A stretch of 64,000 nucleotides of DNA from Pseudomonadota bacterium (GCA_023435725.1 JAEYRD010000128.1:30903-94902), one strand, 5' to 3'. Numbered from the stretch's first letter, positions 31,289-40,301 are shown. The notes: generated by a model not told the origin, from the letters alone. Made by a program: numbers and translations.

Positions 31289-33016
31289 ATGACGAATGAT
31301 ACGCGCGGCGAGCGTGAGCCGGCCCAGATCGTGATTTACAATGATGACGACACGCCGGACGAGTTCGTCATCGCCCTGCTTCGCCAGGTTTTTGGCAAGT
31401 CGTATCGCGAAGCGGCCGCGCTGATGACCAGGATCGAGCGCGAGGAGAAAGCCGCCTGCGGTCCCTACCCGCAATCCGTCGCAGAGGCGCTTTTCAAGTC
31501 GGCCAAGCAGTATATCTGGCTAGGCCAACATCCCCTGAAAATCGCGTTTGAGGAGATCAAGACCCCGTGTGAGCTCTGTGGCAAGCCTCAGGGGCAGACG
31601 GATGTTCGCATCGGCAGCCGCACCGTCTGGCTGTGCAGCGATTGCATTCGCGCGGCAGATACAATGAGCACGCCGGAAGAGCCGGAAAAGGAGTTCGAAC
31701 ACGCCTGCGACGTGCTGGACTGGCACTTTACTGGTGTTCCGCGCAGCAAGCTCGTGACCACTATCCGCCAGTTTCCCGGCCATATGCGGGTGGATGTTCA
31801 GGCTGCGATCGGCAGACTATTCAGCACGGCGATTCGGTTATTCGGGTTAAATGAGGAACAGCGCTACGAAACGCTGTCGATTGCGCGGCTCCTGCGGGAG
31901 GGCCGCTATGCGCTTGCGATTGCGCCGCTGCAATATTCTGACGTGGATGTCGGCGAGAAGAGCCCCGTCAAATGCCTCGATAATGGCCTGTGGCTGTGCG
32001 AGCAGGATGGCCTTCGTTACGCGGTATTGCTCTGCGCACATCGCGAATACAGTCGCGAACCCGGCATTCGTCTTGAGATCGTCGTGCCTGCGGGCACCGC
32101 AGGCACAGTCCTCGTCGAGCAATGCTTTGGCGAACTGGAGCAGGCCGTGCAAGCCGCACGCAGCTACCGTGGCAAGATCCTCTCGCTCGATGCCGACTCC
32201 GATTATCGCGGTCGCTCGCGTGGCATTACCGTGCACCGATTGCCGCCGGTCGCTCGTAGCGAGGTGATCCTGCCGGAGCGAACCCTACGGCTACTCGATC
32301 GCAACGTGCTGAATTTTGTCGGCACGCGCGATCAGTTACGCCGCCTTGGGCAGTCGACGCGCAAGGGCATCTTGCTGTACGGGCCGCCGGGCACCGGCAA
32401 GACCCACACCATCCGCTATCTCGCGACACATCTGCCTGGACATACGACGCTGATCATCACTGCCGAGCAAATCGGCCTTCTCGGCGCCTATATGAGCCTG
32501 GCACGGCTGCTGCAGCCTTCGATGGTGGTGATCGAGGATGTCGACCTCATCGCCCGCGACCGCGACGACATGGGACCGTGCGAAGAATCCGTGCTGAACA
32601 AGTTGCTCAACGAGATGGACGGACGGAAGGAGGATGCAGACATCCTGTTCGTCCTGACCACCAACCGGCCAGAGGACCTCGAAGGCGCCCTCGCCGGGCG
32701 CCCAGGTCGCATCGATCAGGCTATCGAAGTACCTCTCCCCGATGAGGCCGGCCGCGGCAAGCTGGTCCGGCTCTACGGCAAGGGATTGCCGCTCGACGAC
32801 GCGGTCGTCGCTGAGGCCGCCCGGCGCAGCGAGGGCACGAGTTGCGCGTTCATCAAGGAGTTGATGCGACGACTGGCGCAAGCCAGTCTCGCGCGCGATG
32901 GCGGCAAGTCCGTGACCTCCGCCGATATCGACGAGGCGCTCGACGACATGTTGTTCTCCGGCGGCCGGCTCAATGCGCAGTTGCTGGGTGGCGCACAGGC
33001 AATGGCGGCGGGGTAA
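31289..33016 (+). CDS. ClpS-like domain / ClpX-type zinc finger / AAA+ ATPase fusion protein
   Basis: 575 residues from the ATG at 31289 (GTGGAGTCATTTC precedes it; an in-frame TTG 18 bases upstream is less likely). Residues 13-75 align with ClpS: IVIYNDDDTPDEFV, then FGKSYREAAALM and EKAACGPYPQSVAE. Residues 94-119 form a C4 zinc finger (C94, C97, C116, C119) with the spacing of the ClpX zinc-binding domain. After a middle region of about 200 residues comes one AAA module: Walker A GPPGTGKT at 365-372, Walker B MVVIEDVDL at 412-420, and TTNRPEDLEGALAGRPGRID with the arginine finger. The AAA is BCS1/CDC48-like, not ClpX-like, and no clear ClpP-docking IGF loop is seen. A LexA box lies upstream. 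Function unknown. Confidence 0.88.
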   Translation: MTNDTRGEREPAQIVIYNDDDTPDEFVIALLRQVFGKSYREAAALMTRIEREEKAACGPYPQSVAEALFKSAKQYIWLGQHPLKIAFEEIKTPCELCGKPQGQTDVRIGSRTVWLCSDCIRAADTMSTPEEPEKEFEHACDVLDWHFTGVPRSKLVTTIRQFPGHMRVDVQAAIGRLFSTAIRLFGLNEEQRYETLSIARLLREGRYALAIAPLQYSDVDVGEKSPVKCLDNGLWLCEQDGLRYAVLLCAHREYSREPGIRLEIVVPAGTAGTVLVEQCFGELEQAVQAARSYRGKILSLDADSDYRGRSRGITVHRLPPVARSEVILPERTLRLLDRNVLNFVGTRDQLRRLGQSTRKGILLYGPPGTGKTHTIRYLATHLPGHTTLIITAEQIGLLGAYMSLARLLQPSMVVIEDVDLIARDRDDMGPCEESVLNKLLNEMDGRKEDADILFVLTTNRPEDLEGALAGRPGRIDQAIEVPLPDEAGRGKLVRLYGKGLPLDDAVVAEAARRSEGTSCAFIKELMRRLAQASLARDGGKSVTSADIDEALDDMLFSGGRLNAQLLGGAQAMAAG

Positions 33017-33050
33017 TATCCACCGCCATCGCCGGCTGTCCGCATTCGCC

Positions 33051-34712
33051 TCACGGCGCGCAGGTGAAGCTCGAGGCCTCCGTCATCGGTCCGGACTTGT
33101 AGTGCGGCCAGGCCGGCCAGCGACACAGTGGCAGTGCGCGGAGCGTCGCGAATGAGGGCGCCTCGACTTTCTGCTCGGTGACCTCGAGGTCACCGGGCGC
33201 CGTGCCCTTCTCGACCCAATCGACCAGCGCGCTCAGCATATCGACATTGGCCGGCGCGCCGGAGCCGACATGGTCGACGCCGGGCGCGGTGTAGAGCCGC
33301 GCGAATTCCGCGGTCTCGTTCTTGCCGAGCTTGCGCTCGACGCTCGCGAAGTAGCGGATGCCGGCATAGGGGCTCTGCGCATAGTCGGCCATGTGCTCGA
33401 GCATGATCAGCCGGCCGCCGCGGGCGCGGAAGCGGCTGAGATCGGGATCGGTCGAATCCATCAGCTTCGAGACCTCGAGCAATCGCGCCTTGTGCGCCTC
33501 CACCTTATAGGTGGTGACGTCGAGCTTGGGATCGCGCGCGAACACATATTGAATGCCGCCGGCGCCGTAGACCCAGGCGATGCCGTTGTTGGCCGCAGGC
33601 GGCTGCGCGGGCGGCGCAGTGCCGAGCCACCACGCGATCCAGCCGCCGGTCGGCCCGACCGCCGGCGTGTCCTCGCCCGAGACGCCCCAGCCCGGATAAT
33701 CGTCGAGCCCGTTGGCGAGCGCGAACGGGAATTTGTAGGTCGCATGCAGGGTATCGACCGCCTTGATCTGCGCGTCGGTCAGACATCGATCGCCGCTCTG
33801 GCCGCTGGCGCAGCGTAGCGTCTCGACCTTGAAGGCGGCCTTGCAGGCGACGGGATCCTGCACCAGTGCATCGTCGGAGCCGTCGGCCTTGTCGCAAGCC
33901 GCGCGCACGGCATCGGCCACGAGCTTCACCTGCGCCGGATTGATCCAGCCGGCGCCCATCGTCGCAAGGCCGGACCGCGTACCGGCATGCTGCAAGCCGA
34001 CCCAGTTGATCACGGGCACGCGGGCAAAGATGCCATCGAAATCGTCGGGATAGCGCTGCGCCATGGTCAGGCCTTCGCGGCCGCCTTCGGACGAGCCCAT
34101 GAAGTACATCTTTTCCGGCTTCTTGCCGTAGGCGCGCTCCATCAACGCAACGGCCGCGTCGCGCACCTTCTTGTAAGCACGATGGGCGAAATTCTCGAAG
34201 GCTTCATCATTGAGCGCGAAGAGCTGCGGCGGTTCGCCCGGCCTGGTCTCGTGGCCGGAATCGGTCCCGTATGTGACGAAACCGCGCGCGAGCGGCGACG
34301 GCTTGTCGAAAGGATAGGCGGGCGGCAGCCCAAGGCCGGTGATCAGCACACCGTTGAAGCCGCCGCCGCCATATTGCACCGAGCGGCCGTTCCAGGTGAC
34401 GGGAAGATTGACCTGGAATTTGATCGGCGGCGTCTTGGGATCGACAGAGTCGATATGGCCGAGCACCTTGCAGAAGCCGGGATTGGCCGGAGTAATGCGC
34501 CCCGACGGCGTCGGCCCACGCTCCGCAACAGCGAGTTGCGACGGCACCTGCAGGGTCGCGGAATCGATCTTCACGGCGTCGGCGGCCCCGACGAGACCCT
34601 TGCAAACGGTGTCGGCATCTTCCGGCAGCGTCGCCGCTGATAGTGCGCTCGCACCCAGTGCAGTCATCGCACCCGCGAGCAACGCACACAGTCCCGCACC
34701 CGTTCGCGTCAT
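33051..34712 (-). CDS. Tannase/feruloyl esterase-family hydrolase
   Basis: 553 residues from ATG 34712 (GGTGGAAACG precedes; a GTG three codons upstream is an alternative). Signal peptide about 1-29. Catalytic serine in FMGSSEGGREGLTMAQRYPDDFDGI, aspartate in EHMADYAQSP, histidine in PGVDHVGSG. The CS-D-HC motif of the family reads SS-D-HV here, so the two cysteines that tether Ser and His are both missing. Exported esterase acting on plant phenolic esters or related compounds is likely. Follows the GntP permease by about 100 bases. Confidence 0.88.
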   Translation of the reverse strand: MTRTGAGLCALLAGAMTALGASALSAATLPEDADTVCKGLVGAADAVKIDSATLQVPSQLAVAERGPTPSGRITPANPGFCKVLGHIDSVDPKTPPIKFQVNLPVTWNGRSVQYGGGGFNGVLITGLGLPPAYPFDKPSPLARGFVTYGTDSGHETRPGEPPQLFALNDEAFENFAHRAYKKVRDAAVALMERAYGKKPEKMYFMGSSEGGREGLTMAQRYPDDFDGIFARVPVINWVGLQHAGTRSGLATMGAGWINPAQVKLVADAVRAACDKADGSDDALVQDPVACKAAFKVETLRCASGQSGDRCLTDAQIKAVDTLHATYKFPFALANGLDDYPGWGVSGEDTPAVGPTGGWIAWWLGTAPPAQPPAANNGIAWVYGAGGIQYVFARDPKLDVTTYKVEAHKARLLEVSKLMDSTDPDLSRFRARGGRLIMLEHMADYAQSPYAGIRYFASVERKLGKNETAEFARLYTAPGVDHVGSGAPANVDMLSALVDWVEKGTAPGDLEVTEQKVEAPSFATLRALPLCRWPAWPHYKSGPMTEASSFTCAP

Positions 34713-34815
34713 CGTTTCCACCCTTATCTTATCTTTTCTTTTCTCGCCCGATCCAGGCGGATGGCCGCATTCAATGCGACCCTCACTGCCCCGTCAACGA
34801 AACATCCATGGCCGG

Positions 34816-36273
34816 TCAGAACGATCCCAGCATGCTGCCCGCGCCGATCACGACGACCAGCGCCAGCAGCGACGACACGATGCCTACCATCACGATATCG
34901 AAATAGCTGTCGCGATGGGTCAGGCCGCAGATCGCAAGCAGGCTCACCACGGCGCCGTTGTGCGGCAGGATATCCAGCGTGCCGGAGCCGATCACCGCGA
35001 CGCGATGCATCAGCCCAAGGTCGATGCCGGTGCGCGAGGCAAGCTCGACATAGGTCTGCCCGAGCGCGTCGAGCGCGATGGTGAGGCCGCCCGATGCGGA
35101 GCCGGTCAACGCGGCCAGGATGTTGGTTGCCACCGCCAGTGACACCAGCGGACCGCCTTCGATCGCGAGCACCCAATCGCGCACCACCGTGAAAGCCGGC
35201 AGCGCGGCGACGACCGCACCGAAGCCGACGAGGCTGGCGACGCTCAGCGCCGGCAGTACCGATGCATTGGCGCCGGCATCCATGCTCTGCCGCAATGCCG
35301 GCAACCGGGACCAGTTCAGTACGATGCTCGTGAGAATCGCTGCAGCCAGCGCCACCACCACCGACCACACGCCCGCAACCGCGGCCAGCGACGTGTTGCC
35401 GAAGCGCTGCTCGGCGAGATAGGAGACGTCGAGCCGCGGCAGAACCACGAGCGACATCACGAGATTGACTGCCACGACGACGATCAGCGGCACGAGCGCG
35501 CTCACGATCGGTGACGGCGTACTGCTGCGATGTCCGTGCTGCAGCTCGGCCGGATCGAACTCCCGCGCCGTCGTCGCGCGCTCGCGCACGAGTTCATCGG
35601 CGGCTGCACGCTCGGTCGCATCCTCCCCGTCCTCGTCGCCATAGCCTTCCCCGGCGCGGCGGGCCGCCGCTTCGGCCCGACGCAGCCACCACAATCCCGT
35701 AGCGAGCATGACGAGGGAGGCAAGGATGCCGAGACCCGGCGCGGCAAACGGCGTCGTGCCGAAGAACGGCATCGGGATCGCGTTCTGGATCGACGGCGTG
35801 CCCGGCAGCGCCGACATGGTGAAGGTCGAGGTGCCCAGCACGACCGCCGCCGGAATCAGCCGGCGCGGGATCGCGGCCGCACGAAACAGGGAACGCGCCA
35901 TCGGCACGATGACGAAGAACGCGACGAACAGGCTGACGCCACCATAGGTCACCACGGCACCGGCCAGCACCACCGCGAGAACCACGCGCCGCTCGCCCAG
36001 CCGATCCGCCATGAATCCCGCAACCGACGTCACCGCACCGCTGTCGTCCATCAGCTTGCCGAAGACCGCACCGAGCAGGAAGATCGGAAAGAACTGCGCC
36101 AGGAAGCCTGCCGCGCTCGCCATGAAGACCTGCGTCAGGTTTGCGAGCAGTGGCTCGCCGCCGAACAGCGCGGCGACGAGCGCGGCGAAAGGCGCCAGCA
36201 GCAGAACGCTCCAGCCGCGAAAGGCAAACGCCACCAGCAGCCCGAGCCCGACGAGAAGGCCGAGAAGACCCAT
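34816..36273 (-). CDS. GntP-family permease
   Basis: 485 residues, about 12-14 membrane helices with a charged cytoplasmic loop near residues 200-245. FPIFLLGAVFGKLMDDSGA, VTYGGVSLFVAFFVIVPMA, LPGTPSIQNAIPMPFFGTTPFAAPG and IGSGTLDILPHNGAVVSLL are the GntP/CitMHS-like marks. Family members import gluconate, 3-hydroxybutyrate or similar acids. It starts 3 bases after the patatin stop, so the two are in one operon, with the tannase-like gene downstream. Confidence 0.88.
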   Translation of the reverse strand: MGLLGLLVGLGLLVAFAFRGWSVLLLAPFAALVAALFGGEPLLANLTQVFMASAAGFLAQFFPIFLLGAVFGKLMDDSGAVTSVAGFMADRLGERRVVLAVVLAGAVVTYGGVSLFVAFFVIVPMARSLFRAAAIPRRLIPAAVVLGTSTFTMSALPGTPSIQNAIPMPFFGTTPFAAPGLGILASLVMLATGLWWLRRAEAAARRAGEGYGDEDGEDATERAAADELVRERATTAREFDPAELQHGHRSSTPSPIVSALVPLIVVVAVNLVMSLVVLPRLDVSYLAEQRFGNTSLAAVAGVWSVVVALAAAILTSIVLNWSRLPALRQSMDAGANASVLPALSVASLVGFGAVVAALPAFTVVRDWVLAIEGGPLVSLAVATNILAALTGSASGGLTIALDALGQTYVELASRTGIDLGLMHRVAVIGSGTLDILPHNGAVVSLLAICGLTHRDSYFDIVMVGIVSSLLALVVVIGAGSMLGSF

Positions 36274-36276
36274 GCC

Positions 36277-37302
36277 TCAGCACTCCGACAGCAGGACATC
36301 GAGATCGGCGGTCGAGCGCTGGCCGATATCGGCGCCGTGCTCGGCGAGAAATGCCTCGGCCGCGAGCCGGCCCTCGGTCCGCAGCATCGAGACGAACTCC
36401 CATTCCGCATTGAGCTTTGACGATGCGCCGAACTTCGCCAGCATATCGCTCTTGATCCGGTGCGTCCGCATCTTCGCCCAGTGCGCGCCCTCGCCGCTGC
36501 CGGGATCGGCGGCCTGGCGCAGCAACGCGATCATGCGCAACTCCTTCATCAGTGGCGAATTGAAGGAGATCTCGTTGAGCCGGTTGAGGATCTCCGCCGC
36601 CGTGCGCGGCTCCTCAGGCCGTTCAGACGGATTGATCTGGACGAGGATGGTGTCGTAAGCGCCGCTCTCGCGCACCAGCGGCGTGATCGTCGGATTGCCG
36701 GCGAAGCCGCCATCCCAATAGAGCTCGCCGTCGATCTCGATCGCGCGGAACATAGTCGGCAGGCAGGCCGATGCCAGCAGGACGTCGGCGGTGATCTCAG
36801 CATTGCGGAAGATGCGGCCGCGCCCGGTCCGCACGCTGGTCGCGGTGATGAACAGCTTGATCGATGACTGCGCGAGGCGCTCGAAATCGATGCTCTCGGC
36901 CAGCACAGCGCGGAGCGGATTGTAACCGGTCGGATTGAGGTCGTAGGGCGAGAGCACCCGCGACATGAGGTCGGTGAGGATGTAGGCCGGCGACGTATCG
37001 AGCGTCCAGCGGCCCATCAGCCGGTCGAGCGGCGAGCGCTGCAGCGGACTGAAGGCCGCGGCGCGGGAGACCCGCCGCCAGTACTGATCGAGCGCGTCGC
37101 GCGCGCCCTCCGCGCCGCCCGCCGTCCATCCGTGCGCCAGCACGGCCGCGTTCATCGCACCCGCGGACGTTCCGGAGATCGCGGCGATCGTGAGCCACTT
37201 TTCCTCGAGCAGGCGGTCAAGCACGCCCCAGGTGAACGCGCCGTGCGAGCCACCGCCCTGAAGTGCGAGATCGATCAGTACGGCGTCCCGTTCCATCGGC
37301 AC
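36277..37302 (-). CDS. Patatin-like phospholipase
   Basis: 341 residues. Oxyanion-hole LALQGGGSHGAF at about 12-23, nucleophile serine in SGTSAGAMNA, and the catalytic aspartate in YWDGGFAGNP. No signal peptide, so a cytoplasmic lipid acyl hydrolase. Patatin proteins of this type are often linked to polyhydroxybutyrate or lipid turnover. First gene of the run patatin-GntP-tannase. MERDAV two codons later is an alternative start. Confidence 0.9.
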   Translation of the reverse strand: MPMERDAVLIDLALQGGGSHGAFTWGVLDRLLEEKWLTIAAISGTSAGAMNAAVLAHGWTAGGAEGARDALDQYWRRVSRAAAFSPLQRSPLDRLMGRWTLDTSPAYILTDLMSRVLSPYDLNPTGYNPLRAVLAESIDFERLAQSSIKLFITATSVRTGRGRIFRNAEITADVLLASACLPTMFRAIEIDGELYWDGGFAGNPTITPLVRESGAYDTILVQINPSERPEEPRTAAEILNRLNEISFNSPLMKELRMIALLRQAADPGSGEGAHWAKMRTHRIKSDMLAKFGASSKLNAEWEFVSMLRTEGRLAAEAFLAEHGADIGQRSTADLDVLLSEC

Positions 37303-37455
37303 CCACCCAACTGAAGCTCAAATTCGACGCGATTTGTAGCACGTCGAGAATGACAGCAGTGTAGCGAGCCATGGCCGCGTGATGCAACCGTAACGTGACG
37401 GGCCTAAGGGGCGATGAGATTGAGACGAGCCGTCATCGCGCTTTAGGTTATTGTT

Positions 37456-37525
37456 TGAGCATGATCTTTTCGGAAAACCGCTGCACACGTCGCGCTAACG
37501 CGGCCCTGCGGATCCGGATCGTGCA
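37456..37525. repeat. Bradyrhizobium-type GAGCATGATC repeat after serA
   Basis: TGAGCATGATCTTTTCGGAA, AACCGCTGCACAC and a terminal CGGATCGTGCA make an imperfect inverted repeat that ends at the serA stop codon. I know this element as a very common intergenic repeat in Bradyrhizobium genomes. It may terminate serA transcription. Confidence 0.6.
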
Positions 37526-38770
37526 TTAGTGCTCAAACACGAGGCGCGCGCCGACCGTACCTTCGAGGCCCCGGATCTGCTGGAGCAGCGTTGCCGAATC
37601 CTGGCCGGCGAGGTCGGCGTCGAGCACGACATAACCGAGGTCGCCGGCGGTCTCCAGATATTGCGCGACGATATTGATGTCGCGCTCGAGGAAGACCTCG
37701 TTGAGCCGCCGCAGCATGCCCGGCACATTGCGATGGACATGGCTGAAGCGCGCGCCTGAGGGGCGCAGATGCAACTGCACTTCCGGAAAATTCACCGCGC
37801 CCATGGTCGAGCCGGTGATGAAATAGTCGACGAGCTTGCGCGCCACCTCGCCGCCGATCCGCTCCTGCGCCTCCTCGGTCGAGCCGCCGATATGCGGCGT
37901 GAGGATGACGTTGCCGAGACCCTGCATTGGGCTCTTGAAGCGGTCCGAGTTCGAGGACGGCTCGACCGGAAACACGTCGATGGCGGCGCCAGCGATGTGG
38001 CCGTCGCGCAAGGCGCTCGCGAGCGCATCGAGATCGACCACGGTGCCGCGGCTGTTGTTGATCAGGAACGAGCCCGGCTTCATCGCCCGCAGCTCCTTCT
38101 CGCCGATCATGCCGGCGGTCTCGGGGGTCTCGGGCACATGCAGGCTGACGACGTCGCTCTGCGCCAGCAGCTCTTCCAGCTTCTCGACAGGCTCGGTGTT
38201 GCCGTGGCGAAGCTTGTCGGTGCGATCGAAATAAATAACCCGCATGCCCATCGCTTCCGCCAGCGTGGAGAGCTGCGAGCCGATATTGCCGTAGCCGATG
38301 ATGCCGAGCGTGCGGCCGCGCACCTCGCGGCTGCCGGTCGCCGATTTGTCCCAGCCGCCTTCATGGGCGGACACCGAGCGCGGGAAGATCTTCCGCAGCA
38401 GCATCACGATCTCGCCGATCACGAGCTCGGCGACGCTGCGCGTGTTGGAGAACGGCGCGTTGAAAACGGGAATGCCGCGCTTCCGCGCCGCCAGGAGATC
38501 GACCTGGTTGGTGCCGACGCTGAAGCAGCCGACCGCGAGAAGCTGGTCGGCGGCCGCGAGCACCTCATCGGTGATCTGGGTGCGCGAGCGGATGCCGAGC
38601 AGCGATACGCCCTTCAGGGCCTGCCGCAGCGCCTCGCCGTCGAGCGCCTTGGTCAGTCGCTCGACATTGCTGAAACCCGCAGTCCTGAACAGATCGACAG
38701 CGCTATCATTGACGCCTTCGAGCAGCAGCGCCTTCGCATTCCGCTCGGGGCCTTGGCCTGGGGCTGACAT
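37526..38770 (-). CDS. serA: D-3-phosphoglycerate dehydrogenase SerA
   Basis: 414 residues from MSAPGQGPERN; ATGGAGATTCT precedes this ATG and the extra 56 upstream residues fall in a repeat, so they are dropped. E. coli SerA has 410. GIRSRTQITDEV, NAPFSNTRSVAELVIGEI, LGIIGYGNIGSQL (NAD site), NNSRGTVVDLDAL and the PHIGGSTEEAQERIG with catalytic His are present. Residues about 340-414 form the ACT domain (SHVHRNVPGMLRRLNEVFLERDINI) that mediates serine feedback in the short SerA type. First step of serine synthesis. Confidence 0.94.
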   Translation of the reverse strand: MSAPGQGPERNAKALLLEGVNDSAVDLFRTAGFSNVERLTKALDGEALRQALKGVSLLGIRSRTQITDEVLAAADQLLAVGCFSVGTNQVDLLAARKRGIPVFNAPFSNTRSVAELVIGEIVMLLRKIFPRSVSAHEGGWDKSATGSREVRGRTLGIIGYGNIGSQLSTLAEAMGMRVIYFDRTDKLRHGNTEPVEKLEELLAQSDVVSLHVPETPETAGMIGEKELRAMKPGSFLINNSRGTVVDLDALASALRDGHIAGAAIDVFPVEPSSNSDRFKSPMQGLGNVILTPHIGGSTEEAQERIGGEVARKLVDYFITGSTMGAVNFPEVQLHLRPSGARFSHVHRNVPGMLRRLNEVFLERDINIVAQYLETAGDLGYVVLDADLAGQDSATLLQQIRGLEGTVGARLVFEH

Positions 38771-38889
38771 AGAATCTCCATCAATGGCGGCTTTGCCGCA
38801 GCTCATAGACCGCGGACGATGCGCAGCACAATAGGGTTTGGATATGGGAAGAAGATGGCCGGGGCGGGAGGTGTGCTGGTGTACCAGCC

Positions 38890-39058
38890 CCGTCATCCCG
38901 AGGCGCGAACCCTGTGGTGCGGATGCACCGCAGGGCAAGTCTCGAAGGGTGAGCCTCGAAGGATGAGCGGACCCGGATAGCCGGCCGGGGCCCTTCGCGC
39001 GCAGCTGAAGAAGCGGCCATCTCCAGCGACAACGGCTTCGCCGTTGCGGGGGGTGACG
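38890..39058. repeat. Compound hairpin repeat (CGTCATCCCGAGGCGCG type)
   Basis: Begins CCGTCATCCCGAGGCGCGAA, with an inverted pair CCTGTGGTGC-GGAT-GCACCGCAGG (one mismatch) at 38911-38934, the motif AGCCTCGAAGGATGAGCGG, and ends with the exact hairpin AACGGC-TTC-GCCGTT at 39031-39045. I recognise CGTCATCCCGAGG...CCTCGAAGGATG as a repeat widespread in Bradyrhizobium. Lies between the serA start and the rhodanese gene end, which run in the same direction. Confidence 0.65.
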
Positions 39059-39068
39059 GGTAGCGCCG

Positions 39069-40301
39069 TCAGATCACGTAGAACCCGTGCGTCCCGTCAC
39101 GGCGAAGCTGGTCGACCAGACCGTATTCCCAGTCCAGATAGGCCTGCATCGCGCGCTCGGCGACCTCGGTGCCCTCGTAGGGACGGCGATAGCGATGCGC
39201 CGGATCCAGCTTCGGAAGGACCAGCGGTGGCCCGACGTCGAGCGAGGCGTCATAGCCGCCTTCCAGTACATAGACTTCCCAACCCATTTGCGCGAGCCAG
39301 GACGCCGTCATGTCGGCGCGCACACCCTTGTCGTCAGTCAGAAGAATACGCGCACCGCGCACCGGCGCGGCCATATCGGTCTCCTGGACGAGCTGGCCGC
39401 CCGGATAATGGCGGAAGCCGGGGAGATGACCGGACGCATATTCCTCCGCGTCGCGCACGTCGAAGCGATACAGCGTACGATGGGTCTCAGCGAGAAGCGC
39501 GGACATCTCGCTCGCGCCGATATGACGGACACCGGCGCGATAGGCGACGTCGCGCGCATTGGTCGGGCCACCCTCGAACGGTCCGACCGCGCCACGCCGG
39601 TCCGCGCCGTGATCGAGCGCATGCCGCGCCAGCGTCCAGCCGATCGTGCCGTTGCGCAGCGCCCGCACCTTGTTGGGTACGCCGGCATTGATCAGCGACT
39701 GCGTGCCGATGATCGAGCGGGTGCGGCCGGCGCAATTGACGATGATCGTCGTATCGGGATCGGGCGCGGCCTGCCCGGCCCGCAGCACCAGCTCCGCGCC
39801 CGGCACGCTCACCGAGCCCGGAATATTCATGGTCGCGTATTCGTCGAAGCGGCGGACGTCGAGGATGGCGATATTCGCCTTGTCGGCGATGAGCTTCGCG
39901 ACCTCATCGGCACTGAACGAGGGTGTATGGCGGCGCGCCTCGACCAGCTCGCCAAAGGCCTTGGAGTAGGAATTGACATCCTCGAACACCTCGTAGCCGG
40001 CAGCGCGCCAGGCCTTCAGCCCGCCGTCGAGCGCGCTGATATTGGTATAGCCGAGCGCGGCAAGCCCTTCGGCGCCAGCCGCAACGCGCCCCTCACCGTC
40101 ATCATAGAGCACGATCGGCACATTTTTGCGTGGCAGCCTCACCTCGGCTTCGATCTCGACCCGGTCCGCGGCCATGTTGGCGGCGAACAGCGGATGGCCG
40201 GTGGCGAAGGCCGCCTCGTATCTGAGATCGAGCAGCGCGATCTCCTCACGCAGGAGCAGCGCGCGACGGATGTCGGCGGGGGTGACGGTCGGAAGCTTCA
40301 T
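39069..40301 (-). CDS. Multidomain rhodanese-like protein
   Basis: 410 residues from MKLPTVTPADIRRALL (the long upstream extension is rejected). Three rhodanese-like domains: residues about 1-110 (LDLRYEAAFATGHPLF, ends LYDDGEG...), 125-240 (LDVRRFDEYATMNIPGSVSVP with the active loop NCAGRTRSIIG), and 265-370 (FDVRDAEEYASGHLPGFRHYPGG, ends LTDDKGVRADM). Only the middle domain has the catalytic cysteine. Cytoplasmic; sulfurtransferase or thiosulfate-handling role inferred. Confidence 0.87.
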   Translation of the reverse strand: MKLPTVTPADIRRALLLREEIALLDLRYEAAFATGHPLFAANMAADRVEIEAEVRLPRKNVPIVLYDDGEGRVAAGAEGLAALGYTNISALDGGLKAWRAAGYEVFEDVNSYSKAFGELVEARRHTPSFSADEVAKLIADKANIAILDVRRFDEYATMNIPGSVSVPGAELVLRAGQAAPDPDTTIIVNCAGRTRSIIGTQSLINAGVPNKVRALRNGTIGWTLARHALDHGADRRGAVGPFEGGPTNARDVAYRAGVRHIGASEMSALLAETHRTLYRFDVRDAEEYASGHLPGFRHYPGGQLVQETDMAAPVRGARILLTDDKGVRADMTASWLAQMGWEVYVLEGGYDASLDVGPPLVLPKLDPAHRYRRPYEGTEVAERAMQAYLDWEYGLVDQLRRDGTHGFYVI

